Below, piece by piece: positions 16,796 to 24,882 of a DNA stretch of 64,000 nt. The notes under the pieces were generated by a model. It saw only the letters and a list, made by a program, of their open reading frames with translations, searched no databases and was not told the DNA's origin. How positions within the stretch are numbered: the first letter of the stretch is position 1; the number at the start of each line of letters is the position of its first letter. This DNA is from Oscillospiraceae bacterium (GTDB lineage: Bacteria; Bacillota; Clostridia; Oscillospirales; Acutalibacteraceae), in contig JAFLUM010000010.1 of the NCBI GenBank assembly GCA_022508805.1, positions 1 to 64,000 on the forward strand, read 5' to 3'. The translations under genes were made by a program, and so were the position numbers.

Positions 16796-17659
16796 ATGAC
16801 AGCTTATAAAGGAATTGACGTATCAAAATGGCAGGGAGAGATCAACTGGTCAAGGGTCAAAAACAGCGGTATTCAGTTTGCGATGATTCGCTCAGGCTAC
16901 GGCAGCGGTCAGGAGGATGTTTGCTTTAAATACAACTACGAACAGGCAAAAAGAGTAGGCATTTGTGTGGGGGCTTACCATTATTCTTACGCTAAAACTC
17001 CAGAAGAGGCAGTAAAAGAGGCAGAATTCTGTCTTTCAGTGCTGAAAGGCAAAAAATTTGAATATCCTATAGCATACGATATGGAAGACAGCACAGTCGC
17101 CACGCTCGGCAAGGAAAAAATATCGGAAATAGCAAAGGCATTCTGCAGTAAAATGGAAGAAAACGGCTATTATGTATGCATCTATGCAAATCTTTACTGG
17201 CTGAACAACTATTTTACCGACGAAATTTTTGAAAAATATGATATTTGGCTTGCCCAGTGGGCGGCTAAACCCACCTTTACACGTGCTTACGGCATATGGC
17301 AAAACAGCTCCAAGGGCAGAGTGGACGGAATAAACGGCAACATGGATACAGATGAGTCGTATAAAAATTACCCGTCCATTATGAAATACAACGGACTTAA
17401 CGGCTACGGCAGTACAGATCCTGTTGAGCCCCCGAAAAAAGGCTTTAAGGCAGGGCAAAAGGTCACGCTCAAAAACGCCAAGCTATATTCCTCGGCAACG
17501 TCTGAGCGTGTTGCAAACACAATAAGCGGCACCTATTATATTTACGACGGTATTTATTTTGACGGACGCTACAGAGTGACAAACTCAATCGAAAATGTTG
17601 AGCGCAAGCCGATCGGGAACTATGTCACCGGTTTTGTGGACCGCGACGAGCTGAGGTGA
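16796..17659 (+). CDS. GH25 lysozyme (endolysin)
   Basis: A 287-residue peptidoglycan muramidase. The GH25 fold opens GIDVSKWQGEINW with catalytic D8; the second acidic cluster YDMED supplies D95 and E97. The catalytic domain ends around 195. After a Pro-rich linker a C-terminal domain (about 215-287) looks like an SH3-type cell-wall binding module. There is no signal peptide, so export depends on a holin, and two holin-like genes follow directly. GAGGAG lies 9 bases before the ATG. Confidence 0.93.
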   Translation: MTAYKGIDVSKWQGEINWSRVKNSGIQFAMIRSGYGSGQEDVCFKYNYEQAKRVGICVGAYHYSYAKTPEEAVKEAEFCLSVLKGKKFEYPIAYDMEDSTVATLGKEKISEIAKAFCSKMEENGYYVCIYANLYWLNNYFTDEIFEKYDIWLAQWAAKPTFTRAYGIWQNSSKGRVDGINGNMDTDESYKNYPSIMKYNGLNGYGSTDPVEPPKKGFKAGQKVTLKNAKLYSSATSERVANTISGTYYIYDGIYFDGRYRVTNSIENVERKPIGNYVTGFVDRDELR

Positions 17660-17663
17660 TACA

Positions 17664-17930
17664 ATGTCGGAGGATGAAGTTTCAAAGCACAGACTTGATA
17701 TGCTGGAGGAGGACGTAAAAATCCTTTATAAAAAAATCAACGATGTGACTTTAACACAGGTTCAAAGCACAACAAAGCTTGACAGTGTGCTGGCGACTCT
17801 CAGCGAATTAAAGGAGAGTATAGAGACGTTGAAAAGACGTCCCGGTTGGCTGTGGGATAAGCTGATGGTCGCGCTTATGGGTGCGATCTGCGGCGCTTTG
17901 ATTAGTGGATTTGCATCGTTTATTATGTAG
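17664..17930 (+). CDS. XhlA-like holin-associated protein
   Basis: An 88-residue protein. An N-terminal coiled coil (about 5-57) precedes a basic RRPGWLWDK stretch and one C-terminal transmembrane helix (about 66-87), the layout of the XhlA family (hemolysin XhlA of phage-like element PBSX). XhlA works with a holin and endolysin to lyse cells. It begins 4 bases after the lysozyme stop, with GAGGTGA as its binding site. Confidence 0.8.
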   Translation: MSEDEVSKHRLDMLEEDVKILYKKINDVTLTQVQSTTKLDSVLATLSELKESIETLKRRPGWLWDKLMVALMGAICGALISGFASFIM

Positions 17931-17938
17931 GAGGCTAA

Positions 17939-18184
17939 ATGACGGAATATATTTTTGATAATGCGCTTTTGCTTATACCTGTGTTGAATATTATAGGTCT
18001 TATTATTAAGAATACGGAGAAAATACCTGATAAATATATCCCGCTTATCTTGCTGGGGTTCGGGATATTAGGAGCTGTGGCAATACTTGGGCTTTCAGCA
18101 CAAAGCGTTATACAGGGAGTTCTTGTATGCGGCGCGGCGGTGTTCGGCAATCAGGTTGTAAAACAGTTTAAAAAAGAAGAATAA
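17939..18184 (+). CDS. Phage holin
   Basis: An 81-residue membrane protein with about three hydrophobic helices (7-23, 34-53, 57-72) and a basic tail QFKKEE. The IIKNTEKIPDKYIPLIL segment is typical of Firmicutes phage holins of the Hol44-like group. It forms the pore that lets the GH25 enzyme reach the wall. AGGAGG lies 4 bases before the ATG. It is the last gene before the terminator. Confidence 0.82.
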   Translation: MTEYIFDNALLLIPVLNIIGLIIKNTEKIPDKYIPLILLGFGILGAVAILGLSAQSVIQGVLVCGAAVFGNQVVKQFKKEE

Positions 18185-18208
18185 GAGCGCGTAAGTGGTG
18201 ATTTACGG

Positions 18209-18240
18209 GGTCGGTGGGCATAACGTCCACCGACCTTTTT
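18209..18240 (+). terminator. Terminator of the lysis cassette
   Basis: A 9-bp stem, GGTCGGTGG with CCACCGACC, followed by TTTTT. It closes the transcription unit that begins at 14324. Confidence 0.87.
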
Positions 18241-18382
18241 GTGTTATGAAATAAAATAGGAAACAACTCTTTGACTCCCCTTGTCAGGGAATGCCGTTAA
18301 CTCAATAAAGAAGGACAGACGTTTTCCGCGCCCTCTTTGAAGGAGCAAAAGTTGGTGTCTCACTGTCTAACACCTACATATA

Positions 18383-18417
18383 AAAAATTGAACGGTATCC
18401 GAATGGATACCGTTCAA
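18383..18417 (-). terminator. Terminator of the paralogous anchored-protein genes
   Basis: A 13-bp perfect stem, TTGAACGGTATCC with GGATACCGTTCAA. On the minus strand it is followed by TTTTTTA. A degenerate GCTCCTTCAAAG-type repeat lies beyond it (about 18270-18350). Confidence 0.82.
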
Positions 18418-18449
18418 GGTCAGTTTTTGTTTTTAAGCGTTCAAATAAA

Positions 18450-19526
18450 TCAATATTTGAAGTTGGAGTAAGATTCCTCAACCGTACCTGCGCCGCTGCC
18501 GTTGATCGGAACAACCGCCGCTCTGAGCTCAAGAGCCTTAACTGTCATTACATAAGACATATCAAGCTTAGTAAGTGTGCCGTTTTCAATAACAGCAGTA
18601 ATAACTATCGAAGAATACTGAACGTCAGAGCTCTTAACTGAAAGCAATGATGAGAACGAACCGAGTGCGTCTGCAACTCCGTCGACCACTTCTTGATGTG
18701 TTATAAAGTCGTTTGTTGCTCTGCTGAGAGCGTTTTTGCCGTCCTTCTGCGGGTTGGAGCACGGATTAAGCTGGAACTTATATGTATTGTCTTTTACCTG
18801 ATACTGCTTTATGTCGCCCTCAGTAAGAGTCATAGCCTTAAGGAGGAACTTATCCTTCTTCATATCATCAGGCATGCCTGCGCCTTTAGCCTTTGTAGCA
18901 GTCTTAGCATTATCACCGGTAATATCAAGGAAACCGCCGACAACCGAGTCAATAGATGCATTCTCGTCTACTTTTGCAATAATGCCGTTGAGTGTATCCT
19001 TACCCGAAACCTGGAGGGGCTGTGAATAATAGCACTTTCTTGACCAGTCATAGCCTGCGCTTGCAGCCTTCTTGGTAGCATCGTTAAGGGCCTTTACTGC
19101 GTCAGCCTTGGAAACGCTTGTGGGCGTTGTAGAAGGAGTCTGTGTGCCGCTGTCACCGGAAGGAGTCTGTGTGCCGCTGTCGCCGGAAGGAGCCTGTGTG
19201 CCGCTGTCGCCGGAAGGAGCCTGAACATCGCCGCTGCCGTTATCAGTAGATGTAGCGCCGCCGGGAGTAGTATCAGTATTATTGTCCCAATCTACATTGT
19301 CGTTAATGGGATCATCCGTTGTTTGACCGGGTTCATTGTTGTTACTGCCGGGTACAGCTTCGATGTTTTTTTCAGCCATGGACTTACCTGCAAAAACTAC
19401 GCTTAACGTAAGAACAAGCGCCAAAACAACTGCCCAAAACTTAGTTGCTCTCTCGCCTCTTCTTTTTTTCTTCATAGCCTTTATCTCTGCCTGTTCGGGA
19501 GTCAAAGCTTTCTTTTCTTTTGCCAT
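18450..19526 (-). CDS. Membrane-anchored extracellular protein, paralogue A
   Basis: A 358-residue protein of unrecognised family. A basic cytosolic segment of about 29 residues (KKKRRGERATK) precedes one transmembrane helix (about 30-48). Next comes a Gly/Ser/Thr/Pro-rich linker with a nine-residue repeat of APSGDSGTQ type (27-base units, 19132-19222), then a globular domain of about 210 residues ending YSNFKY. The ATG at 19526 follows AAAGGAGA; the longer frame from 19559 lacks a site. Its globular domain is clearly related to the next gene's, indicating tandem duplication. Shared motifs include KAASAGY, NSVVGGF-like (DSVVGGF), KDGKNAL and ATNDFI. Confidence 0.75.
   Translation of the reverse strand: MAKEKKALTPEQAEIKAMKKKRRGERATKFWAVVLALVLTLSVVFAGKSMAEKNIEAVPGSNNNEPGQTTDDPINDNVDWDNNTDTTPGGATSTDNGSGDVQAPSGDSGTQAPSGDSGTQTPSGDSGTQTPSTTPTSVSKADAVKALNDATKKAASAGYDWSRKCYYSQPLQVSGKDTLNGIIAKVDENASIDSVVGGFLDITGDNAKTATKAKGAGMPDDMKKDKFLLKAMTLTEGDIKQYQVKDNTYKFQLNPCSNPQKDGKNALSRATNDFITHQEVVDGVADALGSFSSLLSVKSSDVQYSSIVITAVIENGTLTKLDMSYVMTVKALELRAAVVPINGSGAGTVEESYSNFKY
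19132..19222. repeat. 27-base tandem repeat coding a nine-residue linker repeat
   Basis: Three full copies plus a partial copy, starting at 19132, 19159, 19186 and 19213, with one or two base differences between units. They lie in the linker of paralogue A; copy number is likely variable between strains. Confidence 0.85.
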
Positions 19527-19562
19527 TGTATGTTCTCCTTTCACTTTTTCAAGAAACAACCA

Positions 19563-20639
19563 TTAATATTTAAAGTTGGAATAATGGATCTCAGTGTCAG
19601 CCTTACCTTCACCGGTAACATTCGCAACAGCTACCTTAAGACCAAGCGTTGCCGCAAAGCGATAAGTAATTACAAGATCTGTCAAATTACCGTTATCAAT
19701 TGTCGCTTTGATTATGATTCTGTTAAAGGTGACGTTTGAAGTATCAAGTTTAATCGCTGAACCTATGGCATCGGTAATGGCAGTTGCTACCTCTTCGTGT
19801 ACTATGAAGTCGTTCGTAGCGTGATGAAGCGCATTTTTTCCGTCCTTCTTAGGATTGTTGCAATCCTTAAGCTGAACCTGATATACGTTGCCTTGTACCT
19901 GAGTCTTCTGGAAATCACTTGCAGAAAGATTCATTGCCCTGAGCATATATTTTGCATCCATACCCTCGACTTCTTTTGCGCCCTTGGGTACATCAGCCTC
20001 TTTTTTACCGTGACCGATAAAGCCGCCGACAACGGAGTTAATATCCTCTTCCGGGTAAATGGCCTGAATAGCACTGTTCAAAATACCGGTTGCATCGCCA
20101 AGCTTGGTAGTAACCTTGATCACACCGTCTTTTGTATACTCGCAGTTTCTTGCCCAGTGATAGCCTGCGCTGGCAGCTTTTGCGGTAGCATTGTTAAGTG
20201 CCGTTGCAATCTCAGCGTCCGTAGGCTTAGCGGAAGTCTGAGTGTTGCCGCCTGTGGTGTTGCCGCCTGTAGAGCTGTTGTCGCCCGCAGCGGTGCTGTC
20301 GCCGCCTGCAGCAGCATTGTCGTCACCTGCAGCGGTGCTGCCGCCGCCTGTAACGTCACCCGACGTCTGGTTGTCACCGGATGCCTGATCGCCGCCGATA
20401 TCGCCCCATAAATCGTCGTCATCGTCGCCGCCGTCAGTAGAAGTACCCTGATCATTTCCTGCTGCCGTACCTGTAGCTGGAGCGGGAGAAAAGGCGATCA
20501 TTGCAAGCGTAAAAGTCAACGCAACTGCAAGGAAAAACGCCAGTGCCTTTGTGAATGTTCCGAAAAAGAGCTTTCTGCGAGCACTCTTCTTTTCCTGAGA
20601 GGCCTGAACTTCTTCGGGTGTTTTAACCTTTTTTGCCAT
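19563..20639 (-). CDS. Membrane-anchored extracellular protein, paralogue B
   Basis: A 358-residue protein with the same architecture as its downstream neighbour: a basic cytosolic tail (KKSARRK), one transmembrane helix (about 29-50), a low-complexity Asp/Gly/Ala/Ser/Thr linker (about 60-135) and a globular domain ending HYSNFKY. It shares KAASAGY, NSVVGGF, LRAMNLS, KKDGKNAL and HATNDFI with paralogue A. GGGGAG precedes the ATG. The function is unknown. The linker suggests the domain is displayed away from the membrane. It is separated from paralogue A by 36 bases and likely co-transcribed. Confidence 0.75.
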   Translation of the reverse strand: MAKKVKTPEEVQASQEKKSARRKLFFGTFTKALAFFLAVALTFTLAMIAFSPAPATGTAAGNDQGTSTDGGDDDDDLWGDIGGDQASGDNQTSGDVTGGGSTAAGDDNAAAGGDSTAAGDNSSTGGNTTGGNTQTSAKPTDAEIATALNNATAKAASAGYHWARNCEYTKDGVIKVTTKLGDATGILNSAIQAIYPEEDINSVVGGFIGHGKKEADVPKGAKEVEGMDAKYMLRAMNLSASDFQKTQVQGNVYQVQLKDCNNPKKDGKNALHHATNDFIVHEEVATAITDAIGSAIKLDTSNVTFNRIIIKATIDNGNLTDLVITYRFAATLGLKVAVANVTGEGKADTEIHYSNFKY

Positions 20640-20681
20640 GTGTGGCTCCCCTTTCGTTTATGTCTAACATAATACATATTA

Positions 20682-20710
20682 AATTTACAACAAATTCGCT
20701 AAAATGTCAA
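20682..20710 (-). promoter_or_regulatory. Promoter of the paralogous anchored-protein pair
   Basis: Minus strand: TTGACA (20710-20705) and TAAATT (20687-20682), spacer 17. It sits immediately downstream of maf. Confidence 0.6.
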
Positions 20711-20717
20711 TCTAAAA

Positions 20718-21281
20718 TTAACTATTTTTTAAAATCTTTTCATAAATACTGGAAATCGGCAGTCCGACCACATTAAAATAATCGCCGTTTATTGATTTTA
20801 CAAATTTCGACGCAAATCCCTGTATTCCATAGGCTCCCGCCTTGTCAAAGGGCTCTCCCGTATCAATATATCCGTTTATTTCGCTGTCTGAAATTTCCAG
20901 AAACGTTACGTCGGTTTTTTCAAAAAAGGTTTCTGTTTTTTCGTCAGTGACGGCACATACTCCCGTATAAACGCTGTGAGTTTTGCCCGAAAGTGCCCGG
21001 AGCATTGAAAACGCCTGTTCGCGGGAGCAGGGTTTTCCCAAAATTTTGCCGTCTGATACTACAACCGTGTCCGCGCCGAGAACCGTCTCACCCTTTTTGC
21101 GCTTTACGGCGTTCGCTTTGACAGAGGCTAAATACATTACGGCATTTTCCGGGGAAATACCATCGGGCAGAGTTTCGTCCGCGTCCTGAACGCGTACGGT
21201 AAAATCAACACCTGCATTTTTAAGTATCTCTGCACGGCGGGGAGATTTTGACGCGAGCACAAGACTTAATTTTCCGCTCAT
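20718..21281 (-). CDS. maf: Maf nucleoside triphosphate pyrophosphatase
   Basis: A 187-residue house-cleaning NTPase of the Maf/HAM1 fold, acting on dTTP, UTP or modified pyrimidine nucleotides. The signature LASKSPRRAEIL (10-21) and the GADTVV and GKP motifs are visible, as is the DKAGAYGIQG motif. The ATG overlaps the NUDIX gene stop by four bases. It is the last gene of the murL-murD-NUDIX-maf run. Confidence 0.94.
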   Translation of the reverse strand: MSGKLSLVLASKSPRRAEILKNAGVDFTVRVQDADETLPDGISPENAVMYLASVKANAVKRKKGETVLGADTVVVSDGKILGKPCSREQAFSMLRALSGKTHSVYTGVCAVTDEKTETFFEKTDVTFLEISDSEINGYIDTGEPFDKAGAYGIQGFASKFVKSINGDYFNVVGLPISSIYEKILKNS

Positions 21282-21829
21282 ATTCTGCCCTCATTTTTAA
21301 GACACCGTATTTTAAGTATTGCCGTCTGTGTTTTGCTGTCCTTCAGCTCATTATTTAGCACCATTTCTACCGCTTTACTGAGAGGAATTTTGAACACCTC
21401 CAAGAACTCGTCCTCATCGGGGCACTGCTCGCCAAATGTAAGTTCAGTGGCAAGATACATATGTATTATCTCTCCGCAGTAGCCGGGAGTGGGATAAAGC
21501 TCACCGAGAAACGTATATTTACCCGCCACGGCACCTGTTTCCTCTTTTAATTCGCGTTTGCCTGCCTCAAAGGGATCCTCTCCCTTTTCAAGCTTGCCCG
21601 CGGGGAGCTCCGTCACTACCTCCATATAAGGATAGCGGAATTGCTTTACAAAATAAAGATTGCCGTCACTGTCGAGAGGTGCCACCATAACGCCGCCGTT
21701 ATGCTCCACTACCTCGCGCTTGGCGACCGTTCCGTCGGGAAGCAACGCATCGTCAACACGCATATTGACTATTTTACCCTTGAACTTGTATTCTTGATTC
21801 AACGGCTTTTCGGTCAAGTTATCGCACAT
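21278..21829 (-). CDS. NUDIX hydrolase, ADP-ribose pyrophosphatase type
   Basis: A 183-residue hydrolase. The Nudix box GKLEKGEDPFEAGKRELKEE, followed by TG, is complete with its REx2EE glutamates. The preceding region with FVKQFRYPYMEVVTELPAG is typical of ADP-ribose pyrophosphatases (NudF-like). The ATG at 21829 is preferred: AGGAG lies 8 bases upstream, while the GTG at 21838 abuts that site. It overlaps murD slightly. Confidence 0.9.
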   Translation of the reverse strand: MCDNLTEKPLNQEYKFKGKIVNMRVDDALLPDGTVAKREVVEHNGGVMVAPLDSDGNLYFVKQFRYPYMEVVTELPAGKLEKGEDPFEAGKRELKEETGAVAGKYTFLGELYPTPGYCGEIIHMYLATELTFGEQCPDEDEFLEVFKIPLSKAVEMVLNNELKDSKTQTAILKIRCLKNEGRI

Positions 21830-21834
21830 ATCTT

Positions 21835-23127
21835 TCACTCCTCGCCTACCGTGCGTACAAGCTCCTTGTAGCGCCTGCCCTTTTCTTCAAAATTCTTGTA
21901 TTCGTTATAGCTGGATGCCGCAGGTGACAAGATACATATTTCGCCATTTTTAGTGTTAGTATACGCACTCTCAACGGCTTTCTCAAGGTTTTCCGCCTTA
22001 ATAAGCGTTTTCTCGGTACCGTTCGCTGTCATCATATCAATTATTTTATGACCTGTCGTCTTTGTGCCGATTATTACTGATAATCCGCTTTTTTCAAGGT
22101 CTACGGCAAATTCGGAATAATCAAGTCCTCTGTCCATTCCGCCCATTATAAGCGTATCCGCGTTCAAAGCGGCTACGGCGCACATCACCGCATGGGGAAT
22201 AGTTGCGATGCAGTCATTATAAAAGGTTATACCTTTATATGTCCCCACCTTTTCCATACGGTGTTCTATACCTTCAAAATCATCTATTGCCTTTTTTGCA
22301 CTTTCGGCAGTCACACCCAACTGTGATGCGGCGGCAAAGGCATATAAAATGTCGTGACGGTTATGCACGCCCGCAAGATGAATATTATCATATTCAAAAG
22401 CCAACGGGGCATCCTCACGCACGGCGATTTTTTTCGATTTTACCGTATCTAAATTTAGATACGGCTCGGTGCCCTGAGTGCCGTTATATATGAAAATGCC
22501 GTTTTCGCTCTGATGCTTTACTATATTGAGCTTTGCGTTCACATAGCCTGACATTCCGCCCTTGTAATGCTCCAAATGCTCCTCATAAATGTTTGTGAAT
22601 ACGGCGATATCGGGCGAAGAACGGGTGAACTCAAGCTGATGTGACGAAAGCTCGATGACGGCAGTTGTATCATCAGTCATATTATCAATATAGTCAAATA
22701 CAGGCAGTCCCATATTGCCCATAAGCTCACATTTTATATCCCCTGCACAGAGCATTTTGAAAATGAGCGTTGAGGTGGTGGTTTTGCCCTTTGAGCCTGT
22801 CACACCGATTTTTTTACACGGAGCATATCTCATAAACAGGTCGGTTTGACAGGTAACAAGGGTATTTTCGGGAACAGTTACGTCACGGAAAGAGATGCCG
22901 GGACTTTTCATTACAATATCAAACTCCCCAACGTGTGAAAGATAATCTTCACCGCAAATGTACCGTACATTGGGGTCGTCAATATTCTGTTCCCTCGCAT
23001 CGCCGACAGCAAGCGCTTTTTCGGGCAGATATTTTCTTATATATTTATACGTCGACCTGCCTTCTCTGCCGAAGCCTAAGATAAGCACTGATTTGTCGCG
23101 TAAAAATTCAATTATCGGAGGCAACAT
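21835..23127 (-). CDS. murD: UDP-N-acetylmuramoyl-L-alanine--glutamate ligase (MurD/MurD2)
   Basis: A 430-residue Mur ligase. It shows the N-terminal UDP-binding Rossmann motif LGFGREGRS, the ATP loop GVTGSKGKTTTS (108-119), a central TNIYEEHLEHY and an HNRHD motif. It adds glutamate to UDP-MurNAc-L-Ala in the cytosol. It lies outside a dcw cluster and overlaps, by 20 bases, the upstream gene that I identify as murL. In known MurD2-MurL pairs the ligase adds L-Glu rather than D-Glu, and the epimerase then inverts it. Sequence alone does not prove the stereospecificity here. Confidence 0.92.
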   Translation of the reverse strand: MLPPIIEFLRDKSVLILGFGREGRSTYKYIRKYLPEKALAVGDAREQNIDDPNVRYICGEDYLSHVGEFDIVMKSPGISFRDVTVPENTLVTCQTDLFMRYAPCKKIGVTGSKGKTTTSTLIFKMLCAGDIKCELMGNMGLPVFDYIDNMTDDTTAVIELSSHQLEFTRSSPDIAVFTNIYEEHLEHYKGGMSGYVNAKLNIVKHQSENGIFIYNGTQGTEPYLNLDTVKSKKIAVREDAPLAFEYDNIHLAGVHNRHDILYAFAAASQLGVTAESAKKAIDDFEGIEHRMEKVGTYKGITFYNDCIATIPHAVMCAVAALNADTLIMGGMDRGLDYSEFAVDLEKSGLSVIIGTKTTGHKIIDMMTANGTEKTLIKAENLEKAVESAYTNTKNGEICILSPAASSYNEYKNFEEKGRRYKELVRTVGEE

Positions 23128-24490
23128 ATGTATACATCTCCTTGATTTCTTCCAAAAATTCGTCGGGCACGTTATGACGTGGGTTATATTCTTTTAGTAA
23201 ATTTTTATCTACAGTGTCAAAGTCCGCTTTCTCGCAAAAGCGTTCAAGCAAAAGCGGTTTTTGTTTATTCTCACGCTCAAATTTTTGACTGAGAAGATAA
23301 AGAGCAAGTCTTATTTCCCCGGGAGTTCCCACGCACTCAAAGGGCTTTATGCCTGCAAAGTCCGCAAGTCCGTCAAAATCGGTGAGCATATCGGTATCGT
23401 TCAGCATATCACCGGCGAAAATCTCAACGAGTTTTTCATATTCAACAAAGGGTGAAAGCATTATGAACACGAAAAGGCATTTAGCACATTTGCCGCACCA
23501 TTTATTCTCCTTACTGCCCCTGTTGCAACTCCTAAAAATATAATGGAACTGACTGCATTTCGAAAAATACTTTGCGATTTGCAACTCGTTAAATGGGCGA
23601 AGAAGCGAAAAATACCGTATCTCATTCATAATATTCTTTTCAACGTATTCGGTGAAATCCTCTTCAAAGGCAAAGGATTTTGAATACTGATGATTGACCG
23701 CGGCGCCCTTTATATTGGACTCGTTGGCGCTGCTCTCGTTTGAAAGAACGATATTTTTTCCGCCGACGAGGAATGCACAGTAAAGGGATAAAAATGCCAC
23801 TATGGCAGAAAAGGGCGTGTGACCGTTGAGATAGCCCTGAGCGTTGAGAGCAAGTAAATTCGCGTCGATTTTGCGGTAGGTTTTTATTATTCTGTCCTCG
23901 CTGTAACCGCCTTTCAGCACCGTCTCGGTTCGGGCCCTTTGATCGTTAACGGTGAAAAACAGGTTTTTATCTTTATAATTTTTCAAAAGATCGGTGGTGA
24001 CTGCCGAATCCTTGCCGCCACCTACGGTTACGATATTATAATCGTCGCAATTATAGGCGAAAAGAGGGTAATCCTTTCTCTCTGCACGACAGACGATATT
24101 CATAAACGTATCTTTGTTCGCCGATATGCCGTTGCGGTAAAAGAATTCGCCCAATCCGCCGAAATAGAGCTTTTTCCACCAGCGGATGTCCCAATCGTCA
24201 AGGTATCCGCAGTCCACATATACTGTGGGCGGGCAAGCACATTTCCAATAGCTGACAAGCTCTACCATACCGAGGGAGAAAACCATTTTTTTGCCTGCCT
24301 CGCTGTCAAAGCTGTTCAAAAGTTCCAAATTATCAGTCAAAATTTCGGTCGTAGGGTGAAATTCACAGCCGTTTTCCAATGAAAAATCATATTTTATATG
24401 TATTCTGTCCTCTTTTTTTAAAAGAGTAAAGCCCCTGTATGTAAAGGACGGGTGTTTTTTTCGCAAAGTCTCAAAGGTGTTCTGTTCCAT
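23108..24490 (-). CDS. murL: UDP-MurNAc-L-Ala-L-Glu epimerase (MurL)
   Basis: A 460-residue protein that resembles MurL, the ATP-dependent epimerase described in Xanthomonas that converts the terminal L-Glu of UDP-MurNAc-L-Ala-L-Glu to D-Glu. Recognisable segments are GGLGEFFYRNG (111-121), the ATP-loop-like VGGGKDS (156-162), LNGHTPFSA (221-229), VNHQYSKS (265-272), SLLRPFNEL (295-303) and a cysteine cluster SCNR...WCGKCAKC (321-338). Its direct overlap with murD supports the call. GGAGG lies 5 bases before the ATG. Identification is from memory of the family, not a search. Confidence 0.82.
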   Translation of the reverse strand: MEQNTFETLRKKHPSFTYRGFTLLKKEDRIHIKYDFSLENGCEFHPTTEILTDNLELLNSFDSEAGKKMVFSLGMVELVSYWKCACPPTVYVDCGYLDDWDIRWWKKLYFGGLGEFFYRNGISANKDTFMNIVCRAERKDYPLFAYNCDDYNIVTVGGGKDSAVTTDLLKNYKDKNLFFTVNDQRARTETVLKGGYSEDRIIKTYRKIDANLLALNAQGYLNGHTPFSAIVAFLSLYCAFLVGGKNIVLSNESSANESNIKGAAVNHQYSKSFAFEEDFTEYVEKNIMNEIRYFSLLRPFNELQIAKYFSKCSQFHYIFRSCNRGSKENKWCGKCAKCLFVFIMLSPFVEYEKLVEIFAGDMLNDTDMLTDFDGLADFAGIKPFECVGTPGEIRLALYLLSQKFERENKQKPLLLERFCEKADFDTVDKNLLKEYNPRHNVPDEFLEEIKEMYTYVASDN

Positions 24491-24790
24491 TGCCGCCTCC
24501 GATTAGATGTTATAACAGCAACACAATAACTAAAGCAAAGAACTCGCCCTCAGCTCCCTCTTGGATGGAGCTGTCAGCGTAGCTGACTGAGGGAGTAATT
24601 TACTCTTCATAGGATTATCTGTTGCTCCCTCCGTCTCGCTGTCGCGAGCCACCTCCCTCAGGGAGTGAGGGGATTTAAGCTTCATCACTCTAGTTACTGT
24701 TTCACAGTTATTTTTATTATATATTTATTATACATTTTGATATGTGAAAAATCAACAGAAAAAGGTCATATGAAATATTGAAAATAACAG
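24491..24790. repeat. Gene-free stretch with GCTCCCTC-type repeats
   Basis: There is no gene between murL and the EF-G-like gene. Bases 24545-24597 hold the element GGAGCTGTCAGCGTAGCTGA plus CTGAGGGAG, the inverted counterpart of the one at 14194-14235. Bases 24630-24672 hold a second degenerate unit with GCTCCCTCCGTCTCGCTGTC and CTCCCTCAGGGAG. The remainder is AT-rich and leads into the next promoter. Confidence 0.7.
24509..24538 (-). promoter_or_regulatory. Putative promoter of murL-murD operon
   Basis: Minus strand: TTGCTT (24538-24533) and TATAAC (24514-24509), spacer 18, close to the start codon. Confidence 0.45.
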
Positions 24791-24819
24791 TTGCATCATA
24801 TGGGCAATTATGCTATAAT
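24791..24819 (+). promoter_or_regulatory. sigma-A promoter of the EF-G-like gene
   Basis: TTGCAT (24791-24796) and perfect TATAAT (24814-24819), spacer 17, about 64 bases before the ATG. Confidence 0.72.
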
Positions 24820-24882
24820 TTTTCTAAACTATTTAAAAAAATTATGAATTTTTAATAAATTCGGAAAGGGAGGAATGCTTCT

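Noticed and set aside
14465-18184. Ordinary prophage or prophage remnant
   Set aside because: No integrase, capsid, portal, terminase, tail tube, tape measure or att repeats are seen, and the unit has intact promoter, operator and terminator. Kept as a possible origin rather than a description.
19132-19222. 27-base repeats that could suggest a CRISPR array
   Set aside because: The units are contiguous without spacers, in frame and coding for a Ser/Gly/Pro linker; no cas genes are near.
19797-20411. Long open frame on the plus strand
   Set aside because: It is antisense to the low-complexity linker and globular domain of paralogue B, has no ribosome binding site, and its composition mirrors that gene.
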